This document shows, piece by piece, positions 1 through 7,342 of a stretch of DNA of 7,342 bases (position 1 is its first letter; the number at the start of each line of letters is the position of its first letter). The stretch comes from Halieaceae bacterium UBA4438 (lineage in GTDB: Bacteria; Pseudomonadota; Gammaproteobacteria; Pseudomonadales; Halieaceae): assembly GCA_002390485.1 (NCBI GenBank), contig DGPO01000011.1, forward strand, positions 45,723 through 53,064, written 5' to 3'. The position numbers were made by a program, and so were the translations under genes. The notes under the pieces were generated by a model. The model was not told the origin of the DNA and searched no databases. It saw nothing but the letters and a program-made list of their open reading frames with translations.

Positions 1-648
1 ATGGACCCACAGGGCAACGCGACGATGTCTTCAGGCATAGAAAAAAACAAACTCGAGCGCTCGGTGCTCGATGTGTTGCTTAACGAGGCGACATTGACGG
101 AGTGTTTAATCACCTCCCCTTCAGGTGGGTATGGTGTGCTGCCTGCGAACGGTGATCTTACAGCGGCTGAAGTAGAACTCATTGATGTCGATGGTAAAGA
201 ATTGCGTCTTAAAACTGGTTTATCACAAGCCGCAGCGTCGTTTGATTATGTTTTAGTGGATTGCCCACCGTCGCTGAACATGCTGACTGTAAACGCGATG
301 GTGGCCTGTGATTCAATACTGATCACGATGCAGTGCGAATATTTTGCACTTGAGGGTTTATCGGCGTTACTCAGTACCGTGCGGCGCATTAACGAAACGG
401 TTAACTCCGACTTAGAAATCGAGGGTATTCTTCGAACAATGTACGATCCTCGTAACTCACTGACGACCGAAGTTTCAGAACAGTTATTCAGTCACTTCGG
501 CAGCTTAGTTTATCGAACGGTTATTCCGCGTAACGTTCGTTTAGCAGAGGCACCCAGTCACGGAGAGCCAGGGATTGTTTATGACAGGTATTCACGCGGT
601 GCTCGTGCTTACATGGCGCTGGCTGAAGAGTTTTTGCGCAGACAGTAA
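1..648 (+). CDS. parA: ParA/Soj chromosome-partitioning ATPase, 5' end missing
   Basis: ParA is a deviant Walker ATPase that dimerises on ATP, binds nucleoid DNA non-specifically and, with ParB, segregates the origin region. The visible 215 residues begin at the DPQGNAT motif (residues 2-8), which in the family follows the first ~40-45 residues carrying the KGGVGKT Walker A' loop. The Met at base 1 is therefore internal, and the true start lies upstream of the window. Seen here: the LPANGDLTAAEVEL stretch (47-60), Walker B FDYVLVDCPPS (81-91, Asp87), MQCEYFALEG (110-119), RTMYDPRNSLT (145-155) and the C-terminal VIPRNVRLAEAPSHG (174-188), all typical of chromosomal gammaproteobacterial ParA. 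The reading frame is intact to TAA at 646-648. parB follows after 25 nt, so the two are probably co-transcribed. Identity is secure; only the N-terminus cannot be judged. Confidence 0.96.
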   Translation: MDPQGNATMSSGIEKNKLERSVLDVLLNEATLTECLITSPSGGYGVLPANGDLTAAEVELIDVDGKELRLKTGLSQAAASFDYVLVDCPPSLNMLTVNAMVACDSILITMQCEYFALEGLSALLSTVRRINETVNSDLEIEGILRTMYDPRNSLTTEVSEQLFSHFGSLVYRTVIPRNVRLAEAPSHGEPGIVYDRYSRGARAYMALAEEFLRRQ

Positions 649-673
649 AGGCCGGTGACCCCAGGAAAAGTGA

Positions 674-1555
674 ATGACCACAAAAAAAAGAAAACTTAAT
701 AGGGGCTTAGATGCCCTGCTTGGTGCCGAGTTGACAACAAAAGCGGCGGCCAGCACCGCGGCGCCTAACGCAAGTTCTGCAGGGCAAGGTGACCTTCGGC
801 AGATTCCGTTGGAACAACTGCAGCGCGGTCACTACCAGCCACGTCGCGATTTTGATGAAACTGCGCTCAATGAACTGGCAGATAGTATAAAAGCTCAAGG
901 GGTGATGCAGCCTATTGTCGTTCGGCTTATCGCCGGTAATCGATACGAGATTGTTGCTGGGGAGCGACGTTGGCGAGCCAGTCAGCGCGCGTCTCTTGAC
1001 GTCATTCCTGCCATTGTTCGTCAAATTAGTGACGAGACCGCGATCGCGATGGCGTTAATTGAAAATATTCAACGCGAAGATTTAAACTCCATCGAAGAAG
1101 CGCGAGCCCTAAAGCGCTTGCAAACAGAGTTTGACTTAAGTCAACAAGAGATCGCAGCCGCAGTGGGTAAGTCTCGGCCAGCAATTGCGAACCTTCTGCG
1201 GCTCTTGACGCTTGAACCTGAAGTTGCTGAGTTACTGGAAACGAGAGCCATTGGCGCAGGTCACGGGAAAGTGTTGTTGGCGCTTGAAGGCGGTAATCAG
1301 ATAAGAGCAGCGCGTAAAGTGGCTCAGGGCAAGCTGTCTGTTCGTCAGACCGAGGCCTTGGTTAGGGCGTTACTGTCGCCCAAGAACGCTGACGCGCCGA
1401 TAGCAAGAGACCCTGATATAGATCGATTGGCACGACAGCTGTCAGACCGGTTTGGCACAAAAGTGACTATTGAAAATAAAAACGGGCGCGGCAAGTTAGT
1501 CATTCAGTACAGCGACCTTGATGTGCTTGACGGTATTTTAAATCGTATCCAATAA
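674..1555 (+). CDS. parB: ParB/Spo0J chromosome-partitioning protein
   Basis: ParB is a CTP-dependent DNA clamp that loads at parS sites, spreads, and stimulates ParA ATPase to segregate the origin. The 293-residue length is normal. Domains in order: a basic N-terminal ParA-activating peptide (KKRKLNRGLDALLG, 4-17); an Ala/Ser/Thr-rich linker (~20-40); the N-terminal CTPase domain with QPRR (55-58), GERRWRA (96-102) and ENIQREDLN (130-138); a helix-turn-helix centre (~155-178, LSQQEIAAAVGKSRPAIANL); and the C-terminal dimerisation domain with GRGKLVIQYSDLDVLDGIL (271-289). The ATG start is supported by AGGA at 663-666, 7 nt upstream, and by the expected N-terminal peptide. Two small departures from the usual sequences as I recall them are NSIEEA where NPIEEA is common, and GHGK where GHAR is common after the HTH; neither suggests loss of function. 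It probably forms an operon with parA, separate from the atp genes. Confidence 0.97.
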   Translation: MTTKKRKLNRGLDALLGAELTTKAAASTAAPNASSAGQGDLRQIPLEQLQRGHYQPRRDFDETALNELADSIKAQGVMQPIVVRLIAGNRYEIVAGERRWRASQRASLDVIPAIVRQISDETAIAMALIENIQREDLNSIEEARALKRLQTEFDLSQQEIAAAVGKSRPAIANLLRLLTLEPEVAELLETRAIGAGHGKVLLALEGGNQIRAARKVAQGKLSVRQTEALVRALLSPKNADAPIARDPDIDRLARQLSDRFGTKVTIENKNGRGKLVIQYSDLDVLDGILNRIQ

Positions 1556-1574
1556 AAGTTGGCATTTTGCTTTG

Positions 1575-1603
1575 TTGATGCTGTTTGGCAATTCGAATAA
1601 ACT
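1575..1603 (+). promoter_or_regulatory. Candidate sigma-70 promoter for the atp operon
   Basis: The 86-nt gap between the parB stop and the preferred atpI start is the only plausible place in this window for an atp promoter. A possible -35 TTGATG (1575-1580) is separated by 17 nt from a possible -10 TAAACT (1598-1603), each matching 4 of 6 consensus bases. The surrounding DNA is more AT-rich than the genes. Transcription would begin near 1610, upstream of the GGGAG at 1631 and the GTG at 1642, which fits the shorter AtpI reading. The matches are modest and could arise by chance. I see no convincing terminator for parB in the same gap, so read-through from parAB is possible. Confidence 0.3.
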
Positions 1604-1630
1604 TGCGCGCGCTTGAGGGTCTGAGCACTT

Positions 1631-1635
1631 GGGAG
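1631..1635 (+). promoter_or_regulatory. Ribosome-binding site favouring the GTG start of atpI
   Basis: GGGAG lies 6 nt before the GTG at 1642. The upstream alternatives in frame, TTG at 1585 and TTG at 1603, have no comparable site at proper spacing. The GAGGG at 1615-1619 precedes only a CTG at 1621 and is too close to it. This site is the main reason for choosing the 123-residue form of AtpI. Confidence 0.5.
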
Positions 1636-1641
1636 CACTTA

Positions 1642-2013
1642 GTGGTTGAGTACACGCGCACAACGCTTGCTCGTCACCTTGCAAAGGCGCTTTTGTATTC
1701 CAGTGTTGTGATCGGGGTTGTGTCACTGGGCGTTGGGTTGTTACTCGATGCTGACGCGGCGATCGGCGTTTGGGTCGGGGCGGCTATAGTGGGACTGCCA
1801 CAGGTGTGGCTCGCTGCAAGCTTGTTCAGTCGTTTTGGTGCGCACGCTCCAACGCTACTGGGAATCGCAAAGTTTAGTTTGAGTGCGTTGTTGTTTGGTG
1901 TTTGGTTTGCGAAATCACCAAATCCGCAGGCCGGGCCGGTGTTTTTTGGCGCGGTATCGTTATTAGTGTGTAGCCCGGTGTTTTATTTCTGGGTTGCGAA
2001 ACAAAAGAGTTAA
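1642..2013 (+). CDS. atpI: ATP synthase accessory protein AtpI (subunit I)
   Basis: AtpI is a small inner-membrane protein encoded first in most atp operons. It is not part of the finished enzyme; it has been linked to c-ring assembly or stability and, in some species, to Mg2+ supply. From the GTG at 1642 the product is 123 residues, close to the ~126 of E. coli AtpI; starting at TTG 1585 would give 142. Hydrophobic segments appear at about 14-35, 41-62, 72-89 and 99-119, consistent with four membrane helices. The LPQVWLA segment (52-58) corresponds to the family's LPN/LPxxxxA region at the end of helix 2. The third helix reads GIAKFSLSALLFG (74-86), where many relatives have a Glu (GEAxK-like), so that acidic residue seems absent. 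Sequence similarity in this family is low, so the call rests on size, topology and position before atpB. It ends 46 nt before the preferred atpB start. Confidence 0.85.
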   Translation: MVEYTRTTLARHLAKALLYSSVVIGVVSLGVGLLLDADAAIGVWVGAAIVGLPQVWLAASLFSRFGAHAPTLLGIAKFSLSALLFGVWFAKSPNPQAGPVFFGAVSLLVCSPVFYFWVAKQKS

Positions 2014-2044
2014 AGGCGTGTCGCCGCAGTGAGCGTGCGACTAG

Positions 2045-2944
<900 letters not shown>

Positions 2945-2972
2945 TTTTTGAACGTCCATACTTAGACTCAAT

Positions 2973-3211
<239 letters not shown>

Positions 3212-3226
3212 AGAAACTCTCGTTTC

Positions 3227-3246
3227 CTCACCGGTGATCCGGTGAG
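3227..3246 (+). promoter_or_regulatory. Perfect 8-bp stem-loop between atpE and atpF
   Basis: CTCACCGG (3227-3234) and CCGGTGAG (3239-3246) are exact reverse complements around a TGAT loop. The hairpin lies wholly in the 58-nt gap, 15 nt after the atpE stop and 12 nt before the atpF ribosome-binding site. It has no following T-run, so it is unlikely to be a full intrinsic terminator. A role as a 3' stabiliser of atpE mRNA, a processing site or a translational insulator that keeps c expression above b is plausible but inferred. Confidence 0.6.
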
Positions 3247-3269
3247 CGTTATACCCACAGGAGACTACT

Positions 3270-3740
3270 GTGAACATTAATCTGACCATTATCGGACAGA
3301 TCGTGGCTTTTATTGCGTTCGTTGCTTTTTGCATGCGATACGTGTGGCCACCGATTCTCGCTGCCATGGAAGAGCGCCAGCAAAAAATTGCTGATGGTCT
3401 CGCCGCAGCCGATCGTGCAGGTCACGATTTAGAGCTCGCTCAAAAAGCGGCGGTGGATCGGCTTGCTGAAGCAAAGAAAGAAGCCGCGGTGATCGTTGAC
3501 TCTGCTAACAAGCGAGCGACGACGCTTGTGGATGAAGCAAAGGTGGCCGCCGTTGTAGAGGCGGACCGCGTTAAAGAGCTCGCCACAGCTGAAGTTGAGC
3601 GTGAAAAGGCTCAGGCAAAGGAGCAGTTGCTTGCACAAGTCAGTGCACTTGCGATTTCGGGAGCTGAAAAGGTCTTGGCAGCTGAGATTGACGCGGACAA
3701 GCACGCTGCGATTCTTGAGCAGCTGGTTAAGGAGCAGTAA
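3270..3740 (+). CDS. atpF: F0 ATP synthase subunit b (peripheral stalk)
   Basis: Subunit b is a homodimer that anchors in the membrane beside a and c and reaches up the head as the stator, binding delta. The length of 156 residues equals that of E. coli b. One N-terminal membrane helix (~5-24) leads into YVWPPIL (24-30), then [11 protein letters not shown] (34-44) with Arg36, the conserved residue at the membrane boundary. The rest is a highly charged Ala/Glu/Lys/Arg-rich helix suited to the right-handed coiled coil (about 35-122), followed by the delta-binding end ([15 protein letters not shown], 127-141). The start is GTG at 3270, chosen because AGGAG (3259-3263) lies 6 nt upstream and the N-terminus [10 protein letters not shown] matches relatives. 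Its last codons contain the ribosome-binding site for atpH. Confidence 0.97.
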   Translation: MNINLTIIGQIVAFIAFVAFCMRYVWPPILAAMEERQQKIADGLAAADRAGHDLELAQKAAVDRLAEAKKEAAVIVDSANKRATTLVDEAKVAAVVEADRVKELATAEVEREKAQAKEQLLAQVSALAISGAEKVLAAEIDADKHAAILEQLVKEQ

Positions 3741-3742
3741 GC

Positions 3743-4279
3743 GTGATCGAGCCAACAACATTGGCAAGGCCGTACGCGCGCGCAGCATTTCAGTTTGCTG
3801 TTGATAATACTGCGGTAGACGTCTGGTACGAGGCGCTTCAGCTGCTTACGGCTGTGGTTGTAGAGCCCAGCGTTGCCTGTATCTTGGATGATCCTGCCAG
3901 CACTGCGGTACAACGTGCCGAAACTGTATCCGCTGTGTTGGGTGACGACGCGCCAGTGGGTTTGGCGCAATTTATCGCGGTCCTGGCTGAAAACCACCGA
4001 TTGTCTTTGACGGGCGAAGTGACGCGGCTGTTTGCGGAGCTCAAGGCGTCGTTGGACGCAGCAACAAATGTCACATTGACCAGCGCGTTTGATGTGGATG
4101 ACGCAACGGTTGAAACACTCTCTTCCGCGTTAAAAGCAAAACTGGGTAAGACAGTCGATATGACTGTTAAAACAGACTCCACCCTTCTCGGTGGAGCCAT
4201 TATTCGAGCTGGCGATTTGGTTATCGACGGCTCAGTTCGTGGGCGCTTGCACAAGCTGGCGACTGCGTTGAAATCTTGA
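3743..4279 (+). CDS. atpH: F1 ATP synthase subunit delta (OSCP)
   Basis: Delta sits on top of the alpha3-beta3 head and ties it to the b dimer. The length of 178 residues compares with 177 in E. coli. The N-terminal six-helix domain starts with [15 protein letters not shown] (6-20), the family signature, and contains [11 protein letters not shown] (77-87). The C-terminal b-binding domain ends with [20 protein letters not shown] (150-169), also a family signature. The start is GTG at 3743, only 2 nt after the atpF stop. AAGGAG at 3729-3734 lies inside the end of atpF with 8-nt spacing, so translation is probably coupled to atpF. The middle of the protein diverges from E. coli, as is normal for delta. 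The TGA stop at 4277-4279 precedes the atpA start by 14 nt. Confidence 0.96.
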   Translation: MIEPTTLARPYARAAFQFAVDNTAVDVWYEALQLLTAVVVEPSVACILDDPASTAVQRAETVSAVLGDDAPVGLAQFIAVLAENHRLSLTGEVTRLFAELKASLDAATNVTLTSAFDVDDATVETLSSALKAKLGKTVDMTVKTDSTLLGGAIIRAGDLVIDGSVRGRLHKLATALKS

Positions 4280-4280
4280 C

Positions 4281-4286
4281 AGAGGA
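4281..4286 (+). promoter_or_regulatory. Ribosome-binding site fixing the atpA start at 4294
   Basis: AGAGGA ends 7 nt before ATG 4294. The frame can be opened further upstream from TTG 4276, but that would place this site inside the coding region and add six residues not found in relatives, whose alpha subunits begin MQ(Q)LN. Confidence 0.8.
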
Positions 4287-4293
4287 ACCGGTC

Positions 4294-5838
4294 ATGCAAC
4301 AACTGAATCCTTCAGAAATCAGCGACATCATCAAGCAGCGTATTTCGCAGCTCGATGTTGCTTCGCAAGCGACAAACGAGGGCACTATTGTCTCGGTAAC
4401 GGACGGTATTATCCGAATTCATGGACTCACCGAGGTTCAATACGGTGAGATGGTTGAGTTTGAGGGCAATGTCTTCGGTTTGGCACTTAACCTCGAGCGA
4501 GACTCGGTTGGCGCGGTTGTGCTTGGCGATTATAAGCAGCTCGCCGAGGGTCAAACTTGCCGTTGCACGGGCCGTATTTTGGAAGTCCCTGTGGGTCCAG
4601 AGCTTCAGGGCCGTGTGGTCGATGCGCTGGGTAACCCCATTGATGGCAAAGGCGCAATCGACGCTCAGCTCACCGATGCGATTGAAAAGATTGCCCCAGG
4701 CGTTATCGCCCGGCAGTCGGTTGACCAGCCTGTACAAATTGGACTCAAAGCCATTGATGCGATGGTGCCGATTGGTCGTGGTCAGCGGGAACTGATTATT
4801 GGAGACCGCCAAATCGGTAAGACCGCCATTGCTATTGACGCCATTATCAATCAAAAAGACACCGGTATTAAGTGCGTCTACGTTGCCGTGGGCCAGAAGG
4901 CTTCTTCTGTTGCTTCCGTGGTGCGTAAACTTGAAGAGCACGGTGCGATGGATCACACCATCGTTGTTGCCGCAAACGCGTCTGACCCCGCAGCAATGCA
5001 GTACTTAGCACCGTTCGCCGGTTGCACTATGGGCGAGTATTACCGCGATCGCGGTGAAGACGCGCTGATCATCTATGATGACCTTTCAAAGCAAGCCGTT
5101 GCTTATCGCCAAATTTCTTTGTTGCTCCGACGTCCGCCTGGACGTGAAGCGTACCCTGGTGATGTCTTTTATCTCCATTCACGTTTGTTAGAGCGTTCAG
5201 CACGAGTCAACGCCGACTATGTTGAAGCGTTTACAAACGGTGAAGTGAAGGGTCAAACGGGCTCGTTGACCGCACTGCCAGTGATCGAAACACAGGCGGG
5301 CGATGTCTCTGCGTTCGTACCGACTAACGTGATTTCGATTACGGATGGCCAGATTTTCTTGGAGGCCGACATGTTTAACGCAGGCGTTCGCCCAGCGATG
5401 AACGCCGGTATCTCGGTGTCGCGTGTTGGTGGTGCTGCTCAGACCAAAATTATTAAGAAGCTTTCAGGCGGTATTCGAACAGCGCTCGCTCAGTACCGTG
5501 AGCTCGCCGCATTTTCTCAGTTTGCTTCAGACCTTGATGAGGCGACTAAAGCCCAGCTCGAACACGGCGAGCGCGTCACTGAGCTCATGAAGCAAAAGCA
5601 GTACGCACCGCTTTCAACGGCGGAAATGGGCGTGCTCTTGTACGCGGCTAACGAAGGTTATTTAAAGTCGGTTGAAGTCGATAAAGTGGCTGACTTTGAA
5701 TCGTCTCTTTTGTCTTACATGCACGCTGAGCAGGGTGCCTTGATGCAAGAGATTGTGTCAGACGGAAACTGGAACGACGATCGTGAGGCTGCATTTAAGT
5801 CGGGCTTGGACACGTTTGTTGCGACGCAGACTTGGTAA
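4294..5838 (+). CDS. atpA: F1 ATP synthase subunit alpha
   Basis: Alpha alternates with beta in the hexameric head; it binds nucleotide without turnover and supplies an arginine to the catalytic sites. The length of 514 residues is one more than E. coli and the same as I recall for Pseudomonas. The N-terminal barrel contains [18 protein letters not shown] (28-45) and [12 protein letters not shown]. Walker A is GDRQIGKT (170-177), followed by the nucleotide-binding domain with [22 protein letters not shown] and [18 protein letters not shown]. The catalytic-site Arg is Arg377 in [10 protein letters not shown]. The C-terminal helical domain ends FVATQTW. Sequence conservation with relatives is very high throughout and there is no frameshift. 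The start at ATG 4294 is set by AGAGGA at 4281-4286. atpG begins 6 nt after the stop. Confidence 0.98.
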   Translation: MQQLNPSEISDIIKQRISQLDVASQATNEGTIVSVTDGIIRIHGLTEVQYGEMVEFEGNVFGLALNLERDSVGAVVLGDYKQLAEGQTCRCTGRILEVPVGPELQGRVVDALGNPIDGKGAIDAQLTDAIEKIAPGVIARQSVDQPVQIGLKAIDAMVPIGRGQRELIIGDRQIGKTAIAIDAIINQKDTGIKCVYVAVGQKASSVASVVRKLEEHGAMDHTIVVAANASDPAAMQYLAPFAGCTMGEYYRDRGEDALIIYDDLSKQAVAYRQISLLLRRPPGREAYPGDVFYLHSRLLERSARVNADYVEAFTNGEVKGQTGSLTALPVIETQAGDVSAFVPTNVISITDGQIFLEADMFNAGVRPAMNAGISVSRVGGAAQTKIIKKLSGGIRTALAQYRELAAFSQFASDLDEATKAQLEHGERVTELMKQKQYAPLSTAEMGVLLYAANEGYLKSVEVDKVADFESSLLSYMHAEQGALMQEIVSDGNWNDDREAAFKSGLDTFVATQTW

Positions 5839-5844
5839 TTAACG

Positions 5845-6708
5845 ATGGCAGCTGGTAAGGAAATTCGCACTAAGATCACGAGTATTCAAAGTACTCAGAA
5901 GATTACCAGTGCAATGGAGATGGTCGCAGCAAGTAAGATGCGCCGCGCTCAGGATCGCATGGAAGTGGGCAAGCCGTATGCCCGTCGTATGCGTTCGGTG
6001 GTGGGTCATATTGCTAATGCGTCGGCGGAGTACCGACACGCCTACATGCAGCAGCGCGCAGTAAAACGCGTCGGCTACATTGTTATCTCCTCTGACCGAG
6101 GCTTGTGTGGTGGATTGAACATTAACCTGTTCAAGCGTGCACTGCAGTCCATGAAGGCGCATTCAGAAGAGGGTCATGAGATTGACCTGTGTCTGATTGG
6201 CGCTAAAGGCCAAGCGTTTTTTGGGTCAGTGGGTGGCAATGTCGTCGCGAGTGTTCGTGACATTGGCGAGCAACCAACGGTTGAGCAGCTGATTGGCGCG
6301 GTGAAGCACATGCTTGACGCTTACATCAAAGGGTCGGTCGACAAGCTTTATTTGGTGAGTAACGATTTTGTAAACACCATGACGCAAGCGCCTACGGTGC
6401 AGCAGCTTTTACCGTTAGAAGCAGATACTCAAGAGCAGTATTCGCATCATTGGGATTATATTTACGAGCCTGATGCACGCGAGTTGCTCGACAGTCTGTT
6501 GGCGCGATATATCGAGGCGCTCGTTTATCAGGCGGTGGTTGAGAATGGCGCTTGCGAGCAGGCCGCTCGAATGATCGCCATGAAGAATGCCAGCGATAAT
6601 GCGGGTGAGCTGATTGACGAACTTCAATTGGTATACAACAAAGCTCGGCAGGCGGCGATTACCCAAGAACTGTCAGAAATTGTAGGCGGTGCTGCCGCTA
6701 TTGGATAA
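5845..6708 (+). CDS. atpG: F1 ATP synthase subunit gamma (central shaft)
   Basis: Gamma is the rotating coiled-coil axle inside alpha3-beta3 and connects to the c-ring. The length of 287 residues equals that of E. coli. The N-terminal helix [20 protein letters not shown] (5-24) and following [14 protein letters not shown] (23-36) include Met24, equivalent to the E. coli gamma Met23 coupling residue. The Rossmann-like middle has [11 protein letters not shown] (82-92), LIGAKG (117-122) and the [13 protein letters not shown] region (179-191). The C-terminal helix has [15 protein letters not shown] (239-253), [24 protein letters not shown] (262-285), the family signature. The ATG at 5845 lies 6 nt after the atpA stop with no recognisable Shine-Dalgarno site (TTGGTAATTAACG upstream). 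It is therefore probably translated by ribosomes finishing atpA, which would suit a subunit needed once per three alpha. Confidence 0.97.
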   Translation: MAAGKEIRTKITSIQSTQKITSAMEMVAASKMRRAQDRMEVGKPYARRMRSVVGHIANASAEYRHAYMQQRAVKRVGYIVISSDRGLCGGLNINLFKRALQSMKAHSEEGHEIDLCLIGAKGQAFFGSVGGNVVASVRDIGEQPTVEQLIGAVKHMLDAYIKGSVDKLYLVSNDFVNTMTQAPTVQQLLPLEADTQEQYSHHWDYIYEPDARELLDSLLARYIEALVYQAVVENGACEQAARMIAMKNASDNAGELIDELQLVYNKARQAAITQELSEIVGGAAAIG

Positions 6709-6738
6709 GCACGCGTGCGCGTGGTTTTGATTTATGTT

Positions 6739-7342
<604 letters not shown>

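Noticed and set aside
1..648. ParA as a complete 215-residue protein starting at base 1
   Set aside because: The first residues are the internal DPQGNAT motif and the KGGVGKT nucleotide-binding loop is missing, so the gene continues upstream of the window.
3227..3246. Intrinsic terminator after atpE
   Set aside because: The stem is good but is followed by GCGTTATACC and not a T-run, and co-transcribed atp genes continue directly downstream.
4801..4824. Alpha-subunit Walker A reads GDRQIGKT, with Ile where E. coli has Thr
   Set aside because: The fifth position of GxxxxGKT is free, and as I recall Pseudomonas alpha subunits carry the same Ile, so it is a lineage variant and not a defect.
3838..4956. 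Long open frames on the minus strand opposite atpH and atpA (for example 4312-4956)
   Set aside because: They mirror the codon pattern of the sense genes, show no family features that I recognise, and the sense frames encode unmistakable ATP synthase subunits.

Overview
The window is a stretch of gammaproteobacterial chromosome in which the end of the parAB partition locus runs directly into the F-type ATP synthase (atp) operon. Every gene is on the + strand. The order is parA (5'-truncated), parB, atpI, atpB, atpE, atpF, atpH, atpA, atpG, atpD (3'-truncated). This order, with parAB immediately upstream of atpIBEFHAGD, is known from Pseudomonas-type gammaproteobacteria. There it normally lies next to mnmG/rsmG close to oriC, so a position near the replication origin is likely but is inferred, because neither oriC nor a parS site is visible here. 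Details of the proteins (the start of the alpha subunit, the alpha Walker A with Ile, the long periplasmic N-terminal part and the C-terminus of subunit a) resemble Pseudomonas and its marine relatives more than Escherichia. The genus cannot be decided from this sequence alone.

Layout: 1-648 holds the C-terminal ~80% of ParA; its Walker A lysine region lies upstream of the window. 674-1555 is a complete ParB. 1556-1641 is the only gap likely to hold the atp promoter, and a candidate -35/-10 pair is marked. 1642-4279 holds the accessory gene atpI, the F0 genes (a, c, b) and delta. 4294-7342 holds F1 alpha, gamma and the first 186 codons of beta. atpC (epsilon) should follow beyond the right edge. 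The gaps are short (2-86 nt), so there is no gene-free stretch over 300 bases.

How the genes work together: ParA and ParB segregate the chromosome origin. AtpI is thought to help assemble the c-ring. Subunits a, b and c make the membrane proton channel and rotor ring, delta and b form the peripheral stalk, and alpha, beta and gamma make the catalytic head and central shaft. Residues needed for proton translocation (AtpB Arg228, AtpE Asp56) and nucleotide binding (AtpA GDRQIGKT, AtpD GGAGVGKT) are present, so the enzyme looks functional and proton-coupled.

I see no novel system. The points worth a second look are at the RNA level: a perfect 8-bp hairpin between atpE and atpF, marked differences in ribosome-binding-site strength between subunits, a structured atpG-atpD gap with a tiny Arg-rich reading frame overlapping the atpD start, and start-site corrections for atpI, atpB and atpA.
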